Shown here: one piece after another, positions 1 to 8,900 of the stretch
How the letters are laid out: each line of letters starts with the position of its first letter
How positions within the stretch are numbered: position 1 is the first letter of the stretch
Assembly (NCBI GenBank): GCA_027730605.1
Contig: JAQCGN010000004.1
Span: 1-41,473 of the forward strand
From: Actinomycetota bacterium
Lineage (GTDB): Bacteria; Actinomycetota; Actinomycetes; S36-B12; UBA5976
Direction: 5' to 3'
DNA: 41,473 bases
Made by a program: the position numbers and the translations under genes
Notes under the pieces: model-generated
Database searches by the model: none
What the model was told of the DNA's origin: nothing
Seen by the model: the letters and a program-made list of their open reading frames with translations, nothing else

Positions 1-943
1 CTTCAACCCATGCTGGGTGGTTTTGGGCCCATAAATCAACTTGGTTTTTAGTGTTTAAGTCGAATTGTTTAAAGACCATTGTTTTTTGATCTCTTGTTAA
101 AAGTGTTAAATTCACAATGTTTGAAGAGTTAAAATCGACATCGGTTACGTATTCAAATTCATTCTTATCGATTTCTAATTTGGTTTTATTTCCTTCTAAG
201 TCTGTGACAAAAAAATCGCAATCAGGGTTCTTTGAACCAGCAAATGGGTAACGATGATTTCTGGTCCCTGCGGAAGGATTATCAGGATCAGTAATTTGCA
301 CGGTAGTTACTTGGCTTTCATCCACTCTTTCCACAACTAAACGATTTGATTCAGGGCTCCACCAAAATCCTCTATAACGATTCAGCTCTTCAGCTGCGAT
401 GAAATCAACAAGGCCATAAGTAACATTTTCATTTTCACTGGCAAGAATTACTTTTCCAGATTTAGTATCTAGGCCATACAAATAAAGACTGGCATTAATA
501 ACACCTGCAACAAATTTTCCATCAGGAGAAAACCTAGGATCAATTATTGACCCTGGAAGATCAATGTTAGAAATATGTTTAGTTCTGACATGATAAATCC
601 ACAATTCACCATTGAGGGCAAAACATAAATTTTCACCACTTTTATCAATACTGAAAGTTGTTATTCCTGAACCTGATTCTCGAAGTCTTTCCCTGCGGGC
701 TTTTTCTTGAGCGGGTAAGAAATCTTCGTCTTTAACTTTTAAATCTTGAGGATTAATTAAAAGCTCTTCTTGACCATTTGAGGTATCGAGAGCAAAAAGT
801 GCAAGTCTTAAATCAGTTTTAGAAATCGATCTGACAAAAAAGACTTGATTATTCTCAGGACTTATTACAAAACTTCTGGCACGTCCAGATGAAAATCTTC
901 TCGTTTGTGCATATTGTTTTGGAAAAGTTGGCCATCTACTCAC
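1..943 (-). CDS. S9 family peptidase (DPP IV-like), N-terminal part
   Basis: Reading the minus strand from a GTG at 943 gives an open frame of about 314 codons that runs off the left edge. The protein has repeated beta-propeller-like blades (for example DPRFSPDGKFVAGV) and the stretch RYRGFWWSPESNRLVVERVDES, cut here into RYRGFWWSPES and RLVVERVDES, which resembles the N-terminal domain of dipeptidyl-peptidase IV type S9 serine peptidases, including the AEEL segment just before it. The catalytic alpha/beta-hydrolase domain with Ser, Asp and His would lie outside the window. No Shine-Dalgarno is seen and the start is close to that of mshB on the other strand, so the two are divergent with about 34 bases between starts. 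Likely role: peptide degradation, removing dipeptides from peptides. Family assignment is good; the exact specificity is not visible. Confidence 0.82.
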   Translation of the reverse strand, partial: MSRWPTFPKQYAQTRRFSSGRARSFVISPENNQVFFVRSISKTDLRLALFALDTSNGQEELLINPQDLKVKDEDFLPAQEKARRERLRESGSGITTFSIDKSGENLCFALNGELWIYHVRTKHISNIDLPGSIIDPRFSPDGKFVAGVINASLYLYGLDTKSGKVILASENENVTYGLVDFIAAEELNRYRGFWWSPESNRLVVERVDESQVTTVQITDPDNPSAGTRNHRYPFAGSKNPDCDFFVTDLEGNKTKLEIDKNEFEYVTDVDFNSSNIVNLTLLTRDQKTMVFKQFDLNTKNQVDLWAQNHPAWVE

Positions 944-964
944 ACACATATTCTGCTTGTCGCG

Positions 965-970
965 TATTCT
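965..970 (+). promoter_or_regulatory. -10 box for leaderless mshB transcript
   Basis: TATTCT fits TANNNT and ends 7 bases before the mshB ATG, with no Shine-Dalgarno between. A transcript starting at or just before the ATG is expected. No convincing -35 is seen. Confidence 0.5.
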
Positions 971-977
971 TTCAACT

Positions 978-1847
978 ATGTCGAGTCACCGTCTTTTATT
1001 AGTTCACGCTCACCCAGATGATGAAACCATTGGCACTGGAATAACAATGGCAAAATATGTAAAAGCAGGTGTAAAAGTAACGCTGGTCACTTGTACAAGT
1101 GGGGAAGAGGGAGAAGTTCTTGTCCCAGAATTAGCACACCTTGCTTCTAACAAAGAAGACAAACTTGGACCTCATCGCCAAATAGAACTAGCTAATGCAT
1201 TAAAAGCATTAGGTGTAACAGATCATAGATTTTTAGGTGGACCTGGAAAGTTTAGAGATTCAGGAATGATTGGCACGCCATCTAATGATAGAAAAGATTC
1301 TTTTTGGCAAACAGATTTACAAATAGCAGCAGACGAATTAGTAAAGGTGATAAGAGAAACAAAACCTCAAGTTGTGGTTACCTATGACGACTTTGGAGGC
1401 TATGGACATCCAGATCATATAAATGCTCATCGTATAACTCATTACGCCACAGATTTAGCAAGTATTTCAAGTTATAAACCCGAGCTAGGCGTTGAATGGA
1501 AAGTAAGCAAAATTTATTGGACTTGTATTCCTAAATCACAAATTCAAAAAGGAATTGATGCTTTAGCAAAAAGTGGTTCAAAGTTTTTTGGTGTTGACTC
1601 GGTAGATGAGTTTCCCTTTGCAGTTGATGACAAATTTGTTACCACAAGAATTGAAGGATTTGATGAAGTTGACATGAAATTAGCTGCACTGAGATGTCAT
1701 GCAACCCAAGTTGAAGAAACAGGACCGTTTTTTCAAATGGCTGAAGTTGTTGGACCCGAAGCTTTAGGGGTGGAATATTTCCGCATTGCTAAGGGAAATG
1801 TTACAAAGAATGGCGAATTTGAAACTGATTTATTTGCTGGAATCTAA
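978..1847 (+). CDS. mshB: MshB, GlcNAc-Ins deacetylase of mycothiol synthesis
   Basis: PIG-L family zinc deacetylase of about 289 residues, close to the roughly 300 residues usual for MshB. It removes the acetyl group from GlcNAc-inositol, giving GlcN-Ins for ligation to cysteine in mycothiol synthesis. The metal and catalytic motif AHPDDE lies at residues 11-16, and GHPDH with the third zinc histidine lies near residues 143-147. The N-terminal pattern LLLVHAHPDDE and TCTSGEEGEV match MshB better than generic PIG-L proteins; the paralogue Mca (mycothiol conjugate amidase) is the main alternative. I prefer the ATG at 978 to an in-frame TTG at 957, because a -10-like TATTCT ends 7 bases before it and the family motif then starts at the usual distance. 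The stop is directly followed by the next gene's ATG. Confidence 0.88.
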   Translation: MSSHRLLLVHAHPDDETIGTGITMAKYVKAGVKVTLVTCTSGEEGEVLVPELAHLASNKEDKLGPHRQIELANALKALGVTDHRFLGGPGKFRDSGMIGTPSNDRKDSFWQTDLQIAADELVKVIRETKPQVVVTYDDFGGYGHPDHINAHRITHYATDLASISSYKPELGVEWKVSKIYWTCIPKSQIQKGIDALAKSGSKFFGVDSVDEFPFAVDDKFVTTRIEGFDEVDMKLAALRCHATQVEETGPFFQMAEVVGPEALGVEYFRIAKGNVTKNGEFETDLFAGI

Positions 1848-2201
1848 ATGAAAATTAAATTATCAAACTTTTTTGCTTCAATTCTTCTTGGTGTTGCAGT
1901 TTCTCTTGTGGGAGGATTTTTGCAAGCAGGAACGCTAAAAGTCTTCATTGTGATTCCTTGGGGTTTAGTTTTATATTTAATCATTTTTATTTACTCAATA
2001 AATTACGTTAGAAAAAATATGCACTCTCGAATTTTTGTTGTGACTTATGCTCTGGGCTGGCTAACTATTGCACTTTTAATGAGCACAAAATTGGCTGCGG
2101 GAGATTTAGTTTTGACAAATAATTTATTAGCAATGATTTATTTATTTGGATCAGTCATAATTTTAGGGGCAATGGCATCATTGCCCCTAAAGAAACGTTA
2201 A
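1848..2201 (+). CDS. Small four-helix membrane protein beside mshB
   Basis: A 117-residue hydrophobic protein with about four predicted membrane helices (roughly residues 7-27, 31-51, 60-80 and 88-110) and a basic C-terminus (LKKR). Its ATG directly follows the mshB stop codon, so the two are translationally coupled. In other actinobacteria a small integral membrane protein (DUF6113-type in Streptomyces) sits next to mshB, and position, size and topology agree. I cannot see a function. The 3' end overlaps the convergent coiled-coil gene by four bases (TTAA at 2198-2201), so both genes use the same bases as stop codons. Confidence 0.75.
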   Translation: MKIKLSNFFASILLGVAVSLVGGFLQAGTLKVFIVIPWGLVLYLIIFIYSINYVRKNMHSRIFVVTYALGWLTIALLMSTKLAAGDLVLTNNLLAMIYLFGSVIILGAMASLPLKKR

Positions 2202-3073
2202 ATACCGTCTTTAACTGATTTGGTTTTATCAGCAACTGCTTGTGTTTTTTGCTCAATATCAGTTGCTACTGCTAAAGCATCATCAAGTGCTTGACGCAAT
2301 TGTGTTGATGCCGAAGCAAGGGAACGACGAACTTTAGCTGCTTCTGCTGCAACTTTATTTGCAGCATCTCTTTGAACATTAACATTGTCAATTACTCGTT
2401 TTCGTTCAGCTTGGGCTTCATCAATTAATCGACGTGCTTCTGTTTGGGCTTCAGTTCGGGTGCGAGTTAATAACTCTGCAGCTCTCTTTGATGCATCACT
2501 GGTAGTACGTAATTCTTCACTCTTTGCATTTGTAATAAGTGTATTTGCTTCAGATGTGGCCGTGGAAATAATTCTTTTTGCTTCCTTATCTGATGCCTCA
2601 TATTCAGATTCAGCTTTTGCTCTTAAATCCTTGACATACTTTTCAGCATCATTTTTAAGTCGCGTATTTTCAGCATTAGTTGCTTCAATCAATCTTGTGT
2701 TTTCTTCTTTGGTCGAAGATAACTGAGCAGCTGAAGTTTCTCTAATATCTTGAGCCAGTTTTTCGGCTTCAACTAAAACAGATTGAGCCTTTGATTTTGC
2801 TGCTCGAATTAAAGTTGCAGCATCTTCACCGGCAAGAGCTGTAATTTCTGCATCATCTAATTCAAAGATATTTGGTCTTTTAGAAAGTATTTTTACTTGT
2901 TGTTCTAATTCATTAATTTTTCTGCTAGCACCAGATGATGTAACCACAATTGCTCGGGATAGCCAGGTTTTGCCAGATTTTTTCGAAGCTGTGTCCGTAT
3001 CCTCAACCCATTGAGAACTTGCGTTAATTACGGTGCCTTCGGCAGAGTCGTTTGGGGTTTGTTGGTCAGCCAT
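2198..3073 (-). CDS. DivIVA-like coiled-coil protein
   Basis: A 291-residue, highly charged, Ala/Glu/Lys/Arg-rich protein, almost all predicted coiled coil from about residue 95 to the end, with repeated alanine and acidic/basic heptads. The segment around residues 68-95 (FELDDAEITALAGEDAATL) resembles the domain placed before coiled coils in actinobacterial DivIVA/Wag31-related cytoskeletal proteins. Likely role, by inference: scaffold for polar growth or cell-envelope assembly. No transmembrane segment or catalytic motif is seen. The ATG at 3073 is preceded by a good AGGAGA Shine-Dalgarno. It is transcribed alone, divergent from the VanW gene, and its stop overlaps that of the upstream convergent membrane-protein gene. 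Confidence 0.7.
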   Translation of the reverse strand: MADQQTPNDSAEGTVINASSQWVEDTDTASKKSGKTWLSRAIVVTSSGASRKINELEQQVKILSKRPNIFELDDAEITALAGEDAATLIRAAKSKAQSVLVEAEKLAQDIRETSAAQLSSTKEENTRLIEATNAENTRLKNDAEKYVKDLRAKAESEYEASDKEAKRIISTATSEANTLITNAKSEELRTTSDASKRAAELLTRTRTEAQTEARRLIDEAQAERKRVIDNVNVQRDAANKVAAEAAKVRRSLASASTQLRQALDDALAVATDIEQKTQAVADKTKSVKDGI

Positions 3074-3233
3074 TAGTGGGGTCTCCTATAGAACGTAGAG
3101 TTTTAGATTAGCGATAAACATGTTTTTAGACCATAGCCCAGTATGACTTTCACGCTCAAAGTAGCCTTTATCTAATATTGCATCGTGGTGGTTTTTCACA
3201 CAATACCCGAATTGATTAGGGCAGGATTTCGTT

Positions 3234-5111
3234 TTGAGTGATCGCGGAAAGACTTCGGCTTCAAAAAAAACAAAATCGACCAACCCAAAACATAAATTAA
3301 AAGCCACCGCTCAAAAAGAATTAAATATATTAATTCAAAATTTAGACTTACTGAAACCTGTAAAAAAAGACTGGCGCTACAGAATTGGTGAGTTCCTTGG
3401 CCAATTAATCTTAACTGTTTTTGCCATAATTCTGCTGGGTTGCTACATCTGGTCGATTACAGTTGTGCCTCCAAATACCACTTTGTTGGGTTATGAAATT
3501 GGTGGCAAACTTGCTCCTAATGTTTATCAACAAATAAATGTTTCCATAAAGGATAAAATAGATAACCCAATTACGATAAAAACTCCTCAGGGAAATATTT
3601 TACTTACTCCAGAAGAAATTGGGATGGAACTAGATTTACCAGGAACAATTAAATCTATTAGAAAAAATTCTTTGGTATTTTTCCGATCTTCAGTAATTAG
3701 TACAGAAATAAAACCAATTATTAGAATCAATGATGACTCATTGATTAATGCCTTAAATCCAGTATCAAAGCAAAATACTAAAGCACCAATTATTGCAACA
3801 CTAGATTTTCAAAATGGAAAAGTTATTACAACAGAAGCTGAGAGCGGAACCAAAATAGATTGGGAAGAAACTAAAAAAAGTTTATCTAGATCTTGGCTTA
3901 ATGAAACAAGAACAGCTGAAGTAGTTATTTCCTATATTCCACCTGCAGTTAGTAACGAAGACGTAAATAAAGTAAGAACTAATCTGGCGGATTTAGCAGT
4001 CGCTGCTCCAATAACTTTAAAAATTGGATCTAGAAACATTAATATTGCTCCTGAGGTAATTGGCACAGCCCTTAATTTTGTTGCAAACGACGGTAAACTT
4101 GAATCAAAGTTCGATGAATCAGTCATTATTAATGAAATTTCTAGACTGATCCCTAATATTCAACCGATTGCCAGTGATGCAAAATTTGATTTCATTGGAG
4201 AGAAAATAGTAATTATTCCCGCACAAGATGGTATTTCATTTAAACCAGGTCAATTAGATGCTGCTTTTTCACCAGTTTTTAGACAAAGAGAAAATAGAGT
4301 TGTAAACCTAGATAGTGCTGTAATTAAACCAGTTATCACAACGGAAAGTTTGGATGCACTGGGAATAAAAGAACAGTTAAGTTCTTTCAGACAAGAATTT
4401 GATTATTTGCCATATCGTGAAAAAAATGTTGCTAAAGCTGCAGAGTATATGGATGGAAAAATCTTAAAACCTGGTGAAGTTTATTCAATGAATGAGACCA
4501 TCAAACAGCGAACAGTTCAAAATGGTTATGTTAAGGGAATTTTCATTGGTGAAGGTGGCCGATTTGCTTTTGGTTTAGGTGGAGGAGTTTCAATTATTAC
4601 TGCTGCTACTTGGGGTGCAGCTTTTTATGCAGGATTAGAAGCAATTGAACAACGTGCTCATTCAATTCTAATTTCCAGATACACACCAGGTTTGGAAGCA
4701 ACAGTTAGCTGGCCTCGTCTAGATCTTAAATTTAGAAATAATACAAATAATAATATTTTGATTAAAGCCATTCCAACAAGAGATTCAATAACAATATCAA
4801 TGTATGGACAAAAAGTTTACGATAGAATTACAGCTAGCTTTGGTGAGCCTTACAGCCTTAATAACAATATTGACCGAGTTATTTCATATGACCCAAATTG
4901 TTTAGAGCAAGAACCTGGACCAGGATTTAAAATAAATGTGACCAGACAATTTTGGCAACTGGGCACAATTGTTGAAAGTGAAAATTTCTTTACAAGCTAT
5001 AAACCAAGTGATGAAATTATTTGTCTTAAAGAAGGAGAGGTTGCTCCTACGCAAACTCCTTCACCAGCACCAGTTACAAGTGGTGTGCCACAACCAGAAC
5101 CACAAAGTTAA
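3234..5111 (+). CDS. VanW-domain membrane-anchored protein
   Basis: A 625-residue protein with a basic N-terminus (about 45 residues), one membrane helix near residues 53-76, then a long extracytoplasmic part. The middle holds repeated segments like the peptidoglycan-binding-4 domain that often precedes VanW. The VanW domain spans roughly residues 390-530, recognised from YREKNVAKAAEYMDG, LKPGEVYSMNE, GLGGGVSIITAATW and AHSILISRYTPG. The C-terminus is a Pro/Thr/Ser-rich tail. VanW proteins are thought to act in cell-wall metabolism, but the biochemical role is not established. The Cys seen in many firmicute GGGxCQ motifs is replaced by Ser. Start is a TTG at 3234, since no ATG or GTG precedes the membrane helix in frame. 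The stop overlaps the convergent cysS stop by four bases. Confidence 0.82.
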   Translation: MSDRGKTSASKKTKSTNPKHKLKATAQKELNILIQNLDLLKPVKKDWRYRIGEFLGQLILTVFAIILLGCYIWSITVVPPNTTLLGYEIGGKLAPNVYQQINVSIKDKIDNPITIKTPQGNILLTPEEIGMELDLPGTIKSIRKNSLVFFRSSVISTEIKPIIRINDDSLINALNPVSKQNTKAPIIATLDFQNGKVITTEAESGTKIDWEETKKSLSRSWLNETRTAEVVISYIPPAVSNEDVNKVRTNLADLAVAAPITLKIGSRNINIAPEVIGTALNFVANDGKLESKFDESVIINEISRLIPNIQPIASDAKFDFIGEKIVIIPAQDGISFKPGQLDAAFSPVFRQRENRVVNLDSAVIKPVITTESLDALGIKEQLSSFRQEFDYLPYREKNVAKAAEYMDGKILKPGEVYSMNETIKQRTVQNGYVKGIFIGEGGRFAFGLGGGVSIITAATWGAAFYAGLEAIEQRAHSILISRYTPGLEATVSWPRLDLKFRNNTNNNILIKAIPTRDSITISMYGQKVYDRITASFGEPYSLNNNIDRVISYDPNCLEQEPGPGFKINVTRQFWQLGTIVESENFFTSYKPSDEIICLKEGEVAPTQTPSPAPVTSGVPQPEPQS

Positions 5112-6523
5112 AGGGGAGTAACTTCCTGACCGTTATTGCTGTCTTTAACTCCAACACCTAATTGCGCAAGCTGATCTCTAATTTCATCGCTTTTCTGCCA
5201 ATTCTTTTCATTTCTGGCTATCACTCTTTGAGCTAAGAGCGTTTCTATTTCTTTGGTCAATGTGATTTCTTTCTTATTTTCAGGTGTAGCCGTTAAATTT
5301 AAACCCAATATTTCATCAAATTTCAAGATTGTTTGATATTTATTGCCTTCAGACACTGATTCATCTTTCTCAAGAGTTCTTAATATTTGCAATCCTTTGT
5401 TGGTATCCAAATCTTCATCAAGTGCACTCTCGAACTGCTTAAGATAATTTTCATCAATCTTGCCTTCTTTGTTTGACCAAATCTGCATTTTTTCGCGTAA
5501 TCTATTTAAAGTTTTGTGAGAGGCGTTAATTGAATTCCAAGTTAAATCCATCTGAGATCTATATCTGTGTTCCATTAACGACAACCTAATTGCAAGAGGA
5601 TCAAGATTTTTTTGTACTACATCCGAAACTAGTAAGACATTTCCAGAAGATTTACTCATTTTTCTTCCTTCAAATAAAAGATGTTCACCATGGATCCAAT
5701 GATTAACTACTTCTGTTTCACTTGCTGCATTACTTTGAGCACGCTCATCTTCATGGTGGGGAAATCTTAAATCGATGCCACCGGTGTGAATATCAATTTT
5801 ATTTCCCAGAAATTTCAAACTCATAGCACTGCACTCGATGTGCCAGCCTGGATAACCAACTCCCCAAGGAGTTTGCCAAGTTAATTGAGTCCTTGATTCA
5901 CTACTTTTTTTCCACAAGGCCCAGTCTGCATGAAATTTCTTATTGGAATCTTCTTTACCAACAAATCTGTAACCAGGTTTTAATTCATCTAGTTTATTCC
6001 CACTTATTTGCCCATAGGTTGGAAATGACTTTGCATCAAATAAGACACTGCCATCTTGGCTTACATAGGCGTGATTTTTAGCAATTAATTTGGCGATTAA
6101 TTCGATCATTAATTCAATTGATTCACTTGCTCTGGGATATTGTGTGGCAGGTTGAATATTTAGTAATGCTAAATCTTTATGAAAACTTTCCTCATATTTT
6201 CTGGCTATAGTTAAAGCATCAATCGATTCCTTACCTGCTTGAACAAGAATTCGATCTTCAGTGTCAGCTTGTCCTTCATCAACACCGCCTAATCCTGCAT
6301 CATCTGCCATGTGTCCAACATCGGTGATGTTTTGAATTAGTTCAACTTTTAAACCTTGGTATTGGGCAAGGCGTTTGATTAGATCTGTGAGTAGGAATGT
6401 GCGCATATTTCCCACATGCGCATCACGATAAACAGTTGGTCCACAAGCATAAATTTTTAAAACACCGGGAGTTTGGGCAATTATTTCAACAATTTTTCGA
6501 CGCTTAGTGTCATATAACTTCAT
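5108..6523 (-). CDS. cysS: Cysteinyl-tRNA synthetase, divergent subtype
   Basis: Class I aminoacyl-tRNA synthetase of 471 residues charging tRNA-Cys. Signature motifs are ACGPTVYRDAHVGN (residues 26-39, the HIGH motif reading HVGN), GWHIECSAMS with Cys231, FPHHEDE (residues 254-260) and KMSKS at 288-292. Zinc ligands expected from the family (Cys27, Cys231, a His of HHEDE and its last Glu) are all present. The C-terminal part, including the short EKNWQKSDEIRDQL tail, is that of CysRS. The mycothiol ligase MshC lacks such a tail, so MshC is unlikely despite mshB nearby. The YRDAHxGN form is one I associate with CysRS in Chloroflexi-like lineages. The ATG at 6523 has TACGCT 7 bases upstream and no Shine-Dalgarno. 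Confidence 0.9.
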   Translation of the reverse strand: MKLYDTKRRKIVEIIAQTPGVLKIYACGPTVYRDAHVGNMRTFLLTDLIKRLAQYQGLKVELIQNITDVGHMADDAGLGGVDEGQADTEDRILVQAGKESIDALTIARKYEESFHKDLALLNIQPATQYPRASESIELMIELIAKLIAKNHAYVSQDGSVLFDAKSFPTYGQISGNKLDELKPGYRFVGKEDSNKKFHADWALWKKSSESRTQLTWQTPWGVGYPGWHIECSAMSLKFLGNKIDIHTGGIDLRFPHHEDERAQSNAASETEVVNHWIHGEHLLFEGRKMSKSSGNVLLVSDVVQKNLDPLAIRLSLMEHRYRSQMDLTWNSINASHKTLNRLREKMQIWSNKEGKIDENYLKQFESALDEDLDTNKGLQILRTLEKDESVSEGNKYQTILKFDEILGLNLTATPENKKEITLTKEIETLLAQRVIARNEKNWQKSDEIRDQLAQLGVGVKDSNNGQEVTPL

Positions 6524-6530
6524 GGTCTTA

Positions 6531-6536
6531 AGCGTA
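6531..6536 (-). promoter_or_regulatory. -10 box for leaderless cysS transcript
   Basis: On the minus strand TACGCT (TANNNT) is followed by 7 bases and the cysS ATG, with no ribosome binding site between. Confidence 0.5.
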
Positions 6537-6557
6537 GTTCAAAACTATTATTTTGCA

Positions 6558-7517
6558 TCAACAATTAACTTCTGGTGCCAATTGTGCTCTGTTATGGCGG
6601 TAATATCCATATTCGTGGTGTATTTGGTAACCCAATGACTGGTAAAGATTTATTGCGGGGATGTTGGATTTTAGTACCTGCAAAACAATCTTTTCTAACC
6701 CCAAATTAAATGCCTCATTGCTCAAAGTGTTCATAATTTGTCTTCCCAAACCTTTATTCCGATTATTTTGAGAAACCCAAACTGTTGTCACCATAGCCAA
6801 TTTATTAGTGATTGAAACTCGACCTATGGCAATAATTTCATTTTGCTGATTTATAACGGAAGCAAATTTAACAATTTCACCACTTTTTAGTAGTTCCTTA
6901 CTTAATCTTGCACCGTGGTTTTCAGAAGTAAGTGCAGCATTAAGCCAGTTGTCAGATAATTCAGATTCAACTTTCACATTTTCTTCAACAAAAGACTGCG
7001 TATCAGCAATCATGTATAAAGCATGAGCTATTTCAATAAAATTATTTCTTTTTAACCCATCATCAAAAGCACCTGGCTTTGGTGACTGCACAAACGCTGG
7101 TGCTTTTCTTTCCTTGTACCAACCAATAATTTTCAATAAAGATTCATCAACTGAATTTTCGGGTCTGCCATCTAAGCGACAAGAATTAGCACGAGCTGAT
7201 TCATTTCCAGAATATCGAAGTACCCAATCACCTAGGTTCTCTTTCTCACTCGGAACCCAAGTAGTTTCAGATTCTCGTTCAAGATCAAGACAACCTATTT
7301 CTGGTTCTATAACTTTGGCAGCAAGAATTTTTCCCGAAATAACTTCTTGAAAAGAATCATCTTTCTTTTTTACTTGCAATAGCCCATGGGGCCAATCACC
7401 TTTCCAGGAATCTAAAATTCCCAGCACATCGGTTAACTGATCAGCATCTAAAAAGCGCACACTTACTCGTCGACCGATATCCGAAGGGCAAATCCTAAGC
7501 CTGCCGATTGTGGTCAT
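6558..7517 (-). CDS. GNAT acetyltransferase with N-terminal SH3-like domain
   Basis: A 319-residue protein in two parts. Residues 1-70 (GRRVSVRFL, WPHGLLQVKKKD, GKILAAKVIEP) resemble the SH3-like domain found at the N-terminus of Rv0428c-type actinobacterial acetyltransferases. The C-terminal ~120 residues are a GNAT fold: WVSQNNRNKGLGRQIM is the acetyl-CoA-binding motif A and AINLYQSLGY the following helix. Likely function: acetyl transfer to an unknown amine or protein. MshD, the mycothiol acetyltransferase, has two GNAT domains at about this total length, but the N-terminal part here does not look like a second GNAT, so I do not call it mshD. The start at 7517 gives the expected family N-terminus. 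The gene is divergent from the ferredoxin gene. Confidence 0.78.
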   Translation of the reverse strand: MTTIGRLRICPSDIGRRVSVRFLDADQLTDVLGILDSWKGDWPHGLLQVKKKDDSFQEVISGKILAAKVIEPEIGCLDLERESETTWVPSEKENLGDWVLRYSGNESARANSCRLDGRPENSVDESLLKIIGWYKERKAPAFVQSPKPGAFDDGLKRNNFIEIAHALYMIADTQSFVEENVKVESELSDNWLNAALTSENHGARLSKELLKSGEIVKFASVINQQNEIIAIGRVSITNKLAMVTTVWVSQNNRNKGLGRQIMNTLSNEAFNLGLEKIVLQVLKSNIPAINLYQSLGYQIHHEYGYYRHNRAQLAPEVNC

Positions 7518-7610
7518 ACGAGAAAAATTGTTCCTTTCATATACTCTTTACTTGTAAATAGTAGAGATGAAGTAGTTTTGTCTTACTTTCCCAAGTAGAG
7601 GAGTCCAAGC

Positions 7611-7931
7611 GTGACCTACATTATCGCCGAACCATGCATTGATATCAAAGATAAATCATGCATTGAGGAATGTCCGGTGGATTGCATATATGAAGGTGAA
7701 CGCATGCTTTACATCCATCCTGATGAATGCGTTGACTGCGGAGCATGTGAACCCGTTTGTCCAGTAGAAGCAATTTATTACGAAGACGATGTTCCAGAAA
7801 ACTTCAAAGACTACTCTGCATCAAATGCCGCATTCTTTTCTGAAATTGGTTCACCAGGTGGAGCAGCTAAATTAGGAATGACTGCAAATGATCCTGCTGT
7901 GATTAAAGCAATAGCTCCCAAGAGTAAATAA
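7611..7931 (+). CDS. fdxA: 7Fe-type ferredoxin FdxA
   Basis: A 106-residue ferredoxin whose N-terminal 60 residues carry the two cluster motifs: CIEECPVDC (3Fe-4S-type set together with Cys9) and CVDCGACEPVCP (4Fe-4S set). The C-terminal extension with PENF is typical of the actinobacterial FdxA/FdxC family, cytoplasmic electron carriers for P450s and other oxidoreductases. Starts with GTG at 7611, with GAGGAG as a strong Shine-Dalgarno about 6-7 bases upstream. The next gene, pheA, begins 8 bases after the stop, so the two are probably cotranscribed. A ferredoxin next to amino-acid biosynthesis genes is common in actinobacteria, where dapC often follows; here pheA takes that place. Confidence 0.93.
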   Translation: MTYIIAEPCIDIKDKSCIEECPVDCIYEGERMLYIHPDECVDCGACEPVCPVEAIYYEDDVPENFKDYSASNAAFFSEIGSPGGAAKLGMTANDPAVIKAIAPKSK

Positions 7932-7939
7932 GAATTATT

Positions 7940-8884
7940 GTGAGTAATCAAAAACTGGTTTATCTTGGACCACCTGGAACTTTTACTCACGCAGCAATAG
8001 ATTTAATGACAGTCCCGTGGACTGGAGAAATAATTGCAGAAAAAGAAGTTTCAGATGTGGTATTCGCAGTTGAGTCAGGAAATGCGGATGTAGGTTTAGT
8101 TCCACTGGAAAATTCTGTGGAAGGTGATGTCTTAAGCACACTAGATGAATTAATTTTTAGAGCAGCACAATGTTTCATAAACGAAGAAATAGTTGTTCCT
8201 ATTTCTTTTGTGCTCGCAGTCCCAGCTTCAACTAAAAATGTAACAATTACAAAAGTTTTAACACATCCACATGCCGCTGCACAATGTAAAGAGTTTTTAA
8301 AAGCAAACAAGATAGAAGTTGAATTTACCGCTTCAACAGCTGATGCGTGTCGAATTGTGGCTGAAAGAAAAGAAGCAGGACTTGGTGCAATTGCTGCAAC
8401 AAAAGGTGCTGACACATTTGGATTGTTTGTGAAGCAAACAAGATTAGAAGATTTTGCAGGTGGAAAAACTAGAATGGCTTTAATTTCAAGAAATCTTTCA
8501 TCCCCAACCGGACATGATAAAACCACATTGGTAATCACACCGGTTGCAGATCGAAATGGTTTATTAGCAGACATATTGACTTGTTTTGCCAAAAGAGATA
8601 TCGGGATAACTGCTATTAGTTCTAGACCGTTAAAAACACGATTAGGGGAATACACATTTTCGATTTCGGCGCGAGGTCATATTGGCGAGCCAACTTTGCA
8701 AGCAGCAATTATGGATGTTAGTAATTTAGGTGCCGCAGTTAAGGTTCTTGGTTCCTACCCAATGAATCCAGAAATTAGTTCAGCACGCGTGGGTGAATCG
8801 ATACCACCAGGCAGTGTGACAACTGATGTATTAAAAGAATGGGTTGAGCGTTTAGTAAAAGCTGCAACTGAAGTTCCACGTTAA
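7940..8884 (+). CDS. pheA: Prephenate dehydratase
   Basis: A 314-residue monofunctional prephenate dehydratase converting prephenate to phenylpyruvate in phenylalanine synthesis. The N-terminus VYLGPPGTFTHAA, the VPLENSVEGDV motif near residue 54-64 and ADTFGL are dehydratase-domain signatures. The C-terminal ACT domain (about residues 195-275, with DILTCFAKRDIGITAISSRP cut as DILTCFAKRDIG and ITAISSRP) provides phenylalanine feedback in the family. No chorismate mutase domain is fused. GTG start at 7940, 8 bases after fdxA. The ESRP-type motif reads SSRP here. It is followed after 16 bases by tyrA, so both branches from prephenate sit in one operon. Confidence 0.93.
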   Translation: MSNQKLVYLGPPGTFTHAAIDLMTVPWTGEIIAEKEVSDVVFAVESGNADVGLVPLENSVEGDVLSTLDELIFRAAQCFINEEIVVPISFVLAVPASTKNVTITKVLTHPHAAAQCKEFLKANKIEVEFTASTADACRIVAERKEAGLGAIAATKGADTFGLFVKQTRLEDFAGGKTRMALISRNLSSPTGHDKTTLVITPVADRNGLLADILTCFAKRDIGITAISSRPLKTRLGEYTFSISARGHIGEPTLQAAIMDVSNLGAAVKVLGSYPMNPEISSARVGESIPPGSVTTDVLKEWVERLVKAATEVPR

Positions 8885-8900
8885 CAGTTTTAAAAGAATT

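Noticed and set aside
3086-3307. Short minus-strand frame in the DivIVA-like/VanW spacer
   Set aside because: It overlaps the VanW gene start and has no motif or ribosome binding site; likely chance.
5108-6523. Reading cysS as mshC because mshB is nearby
   Set aside because: The protein has the full CysRS C-terminal region and length of 471, whereas MshC is shorter and lacks that tail.
6558-7517. Reading the GNAT gene as mshD
   Set aside because: MshD has two GNAT domains; here the N-terminal part is SH3-like, with only one GNAT visible.
7987-8655. 222-codon open frame opposite pheA
   Set aside because: It is antisense to a well-supported prephenate dehydratase with no ribosome binding site or recognisable domain.
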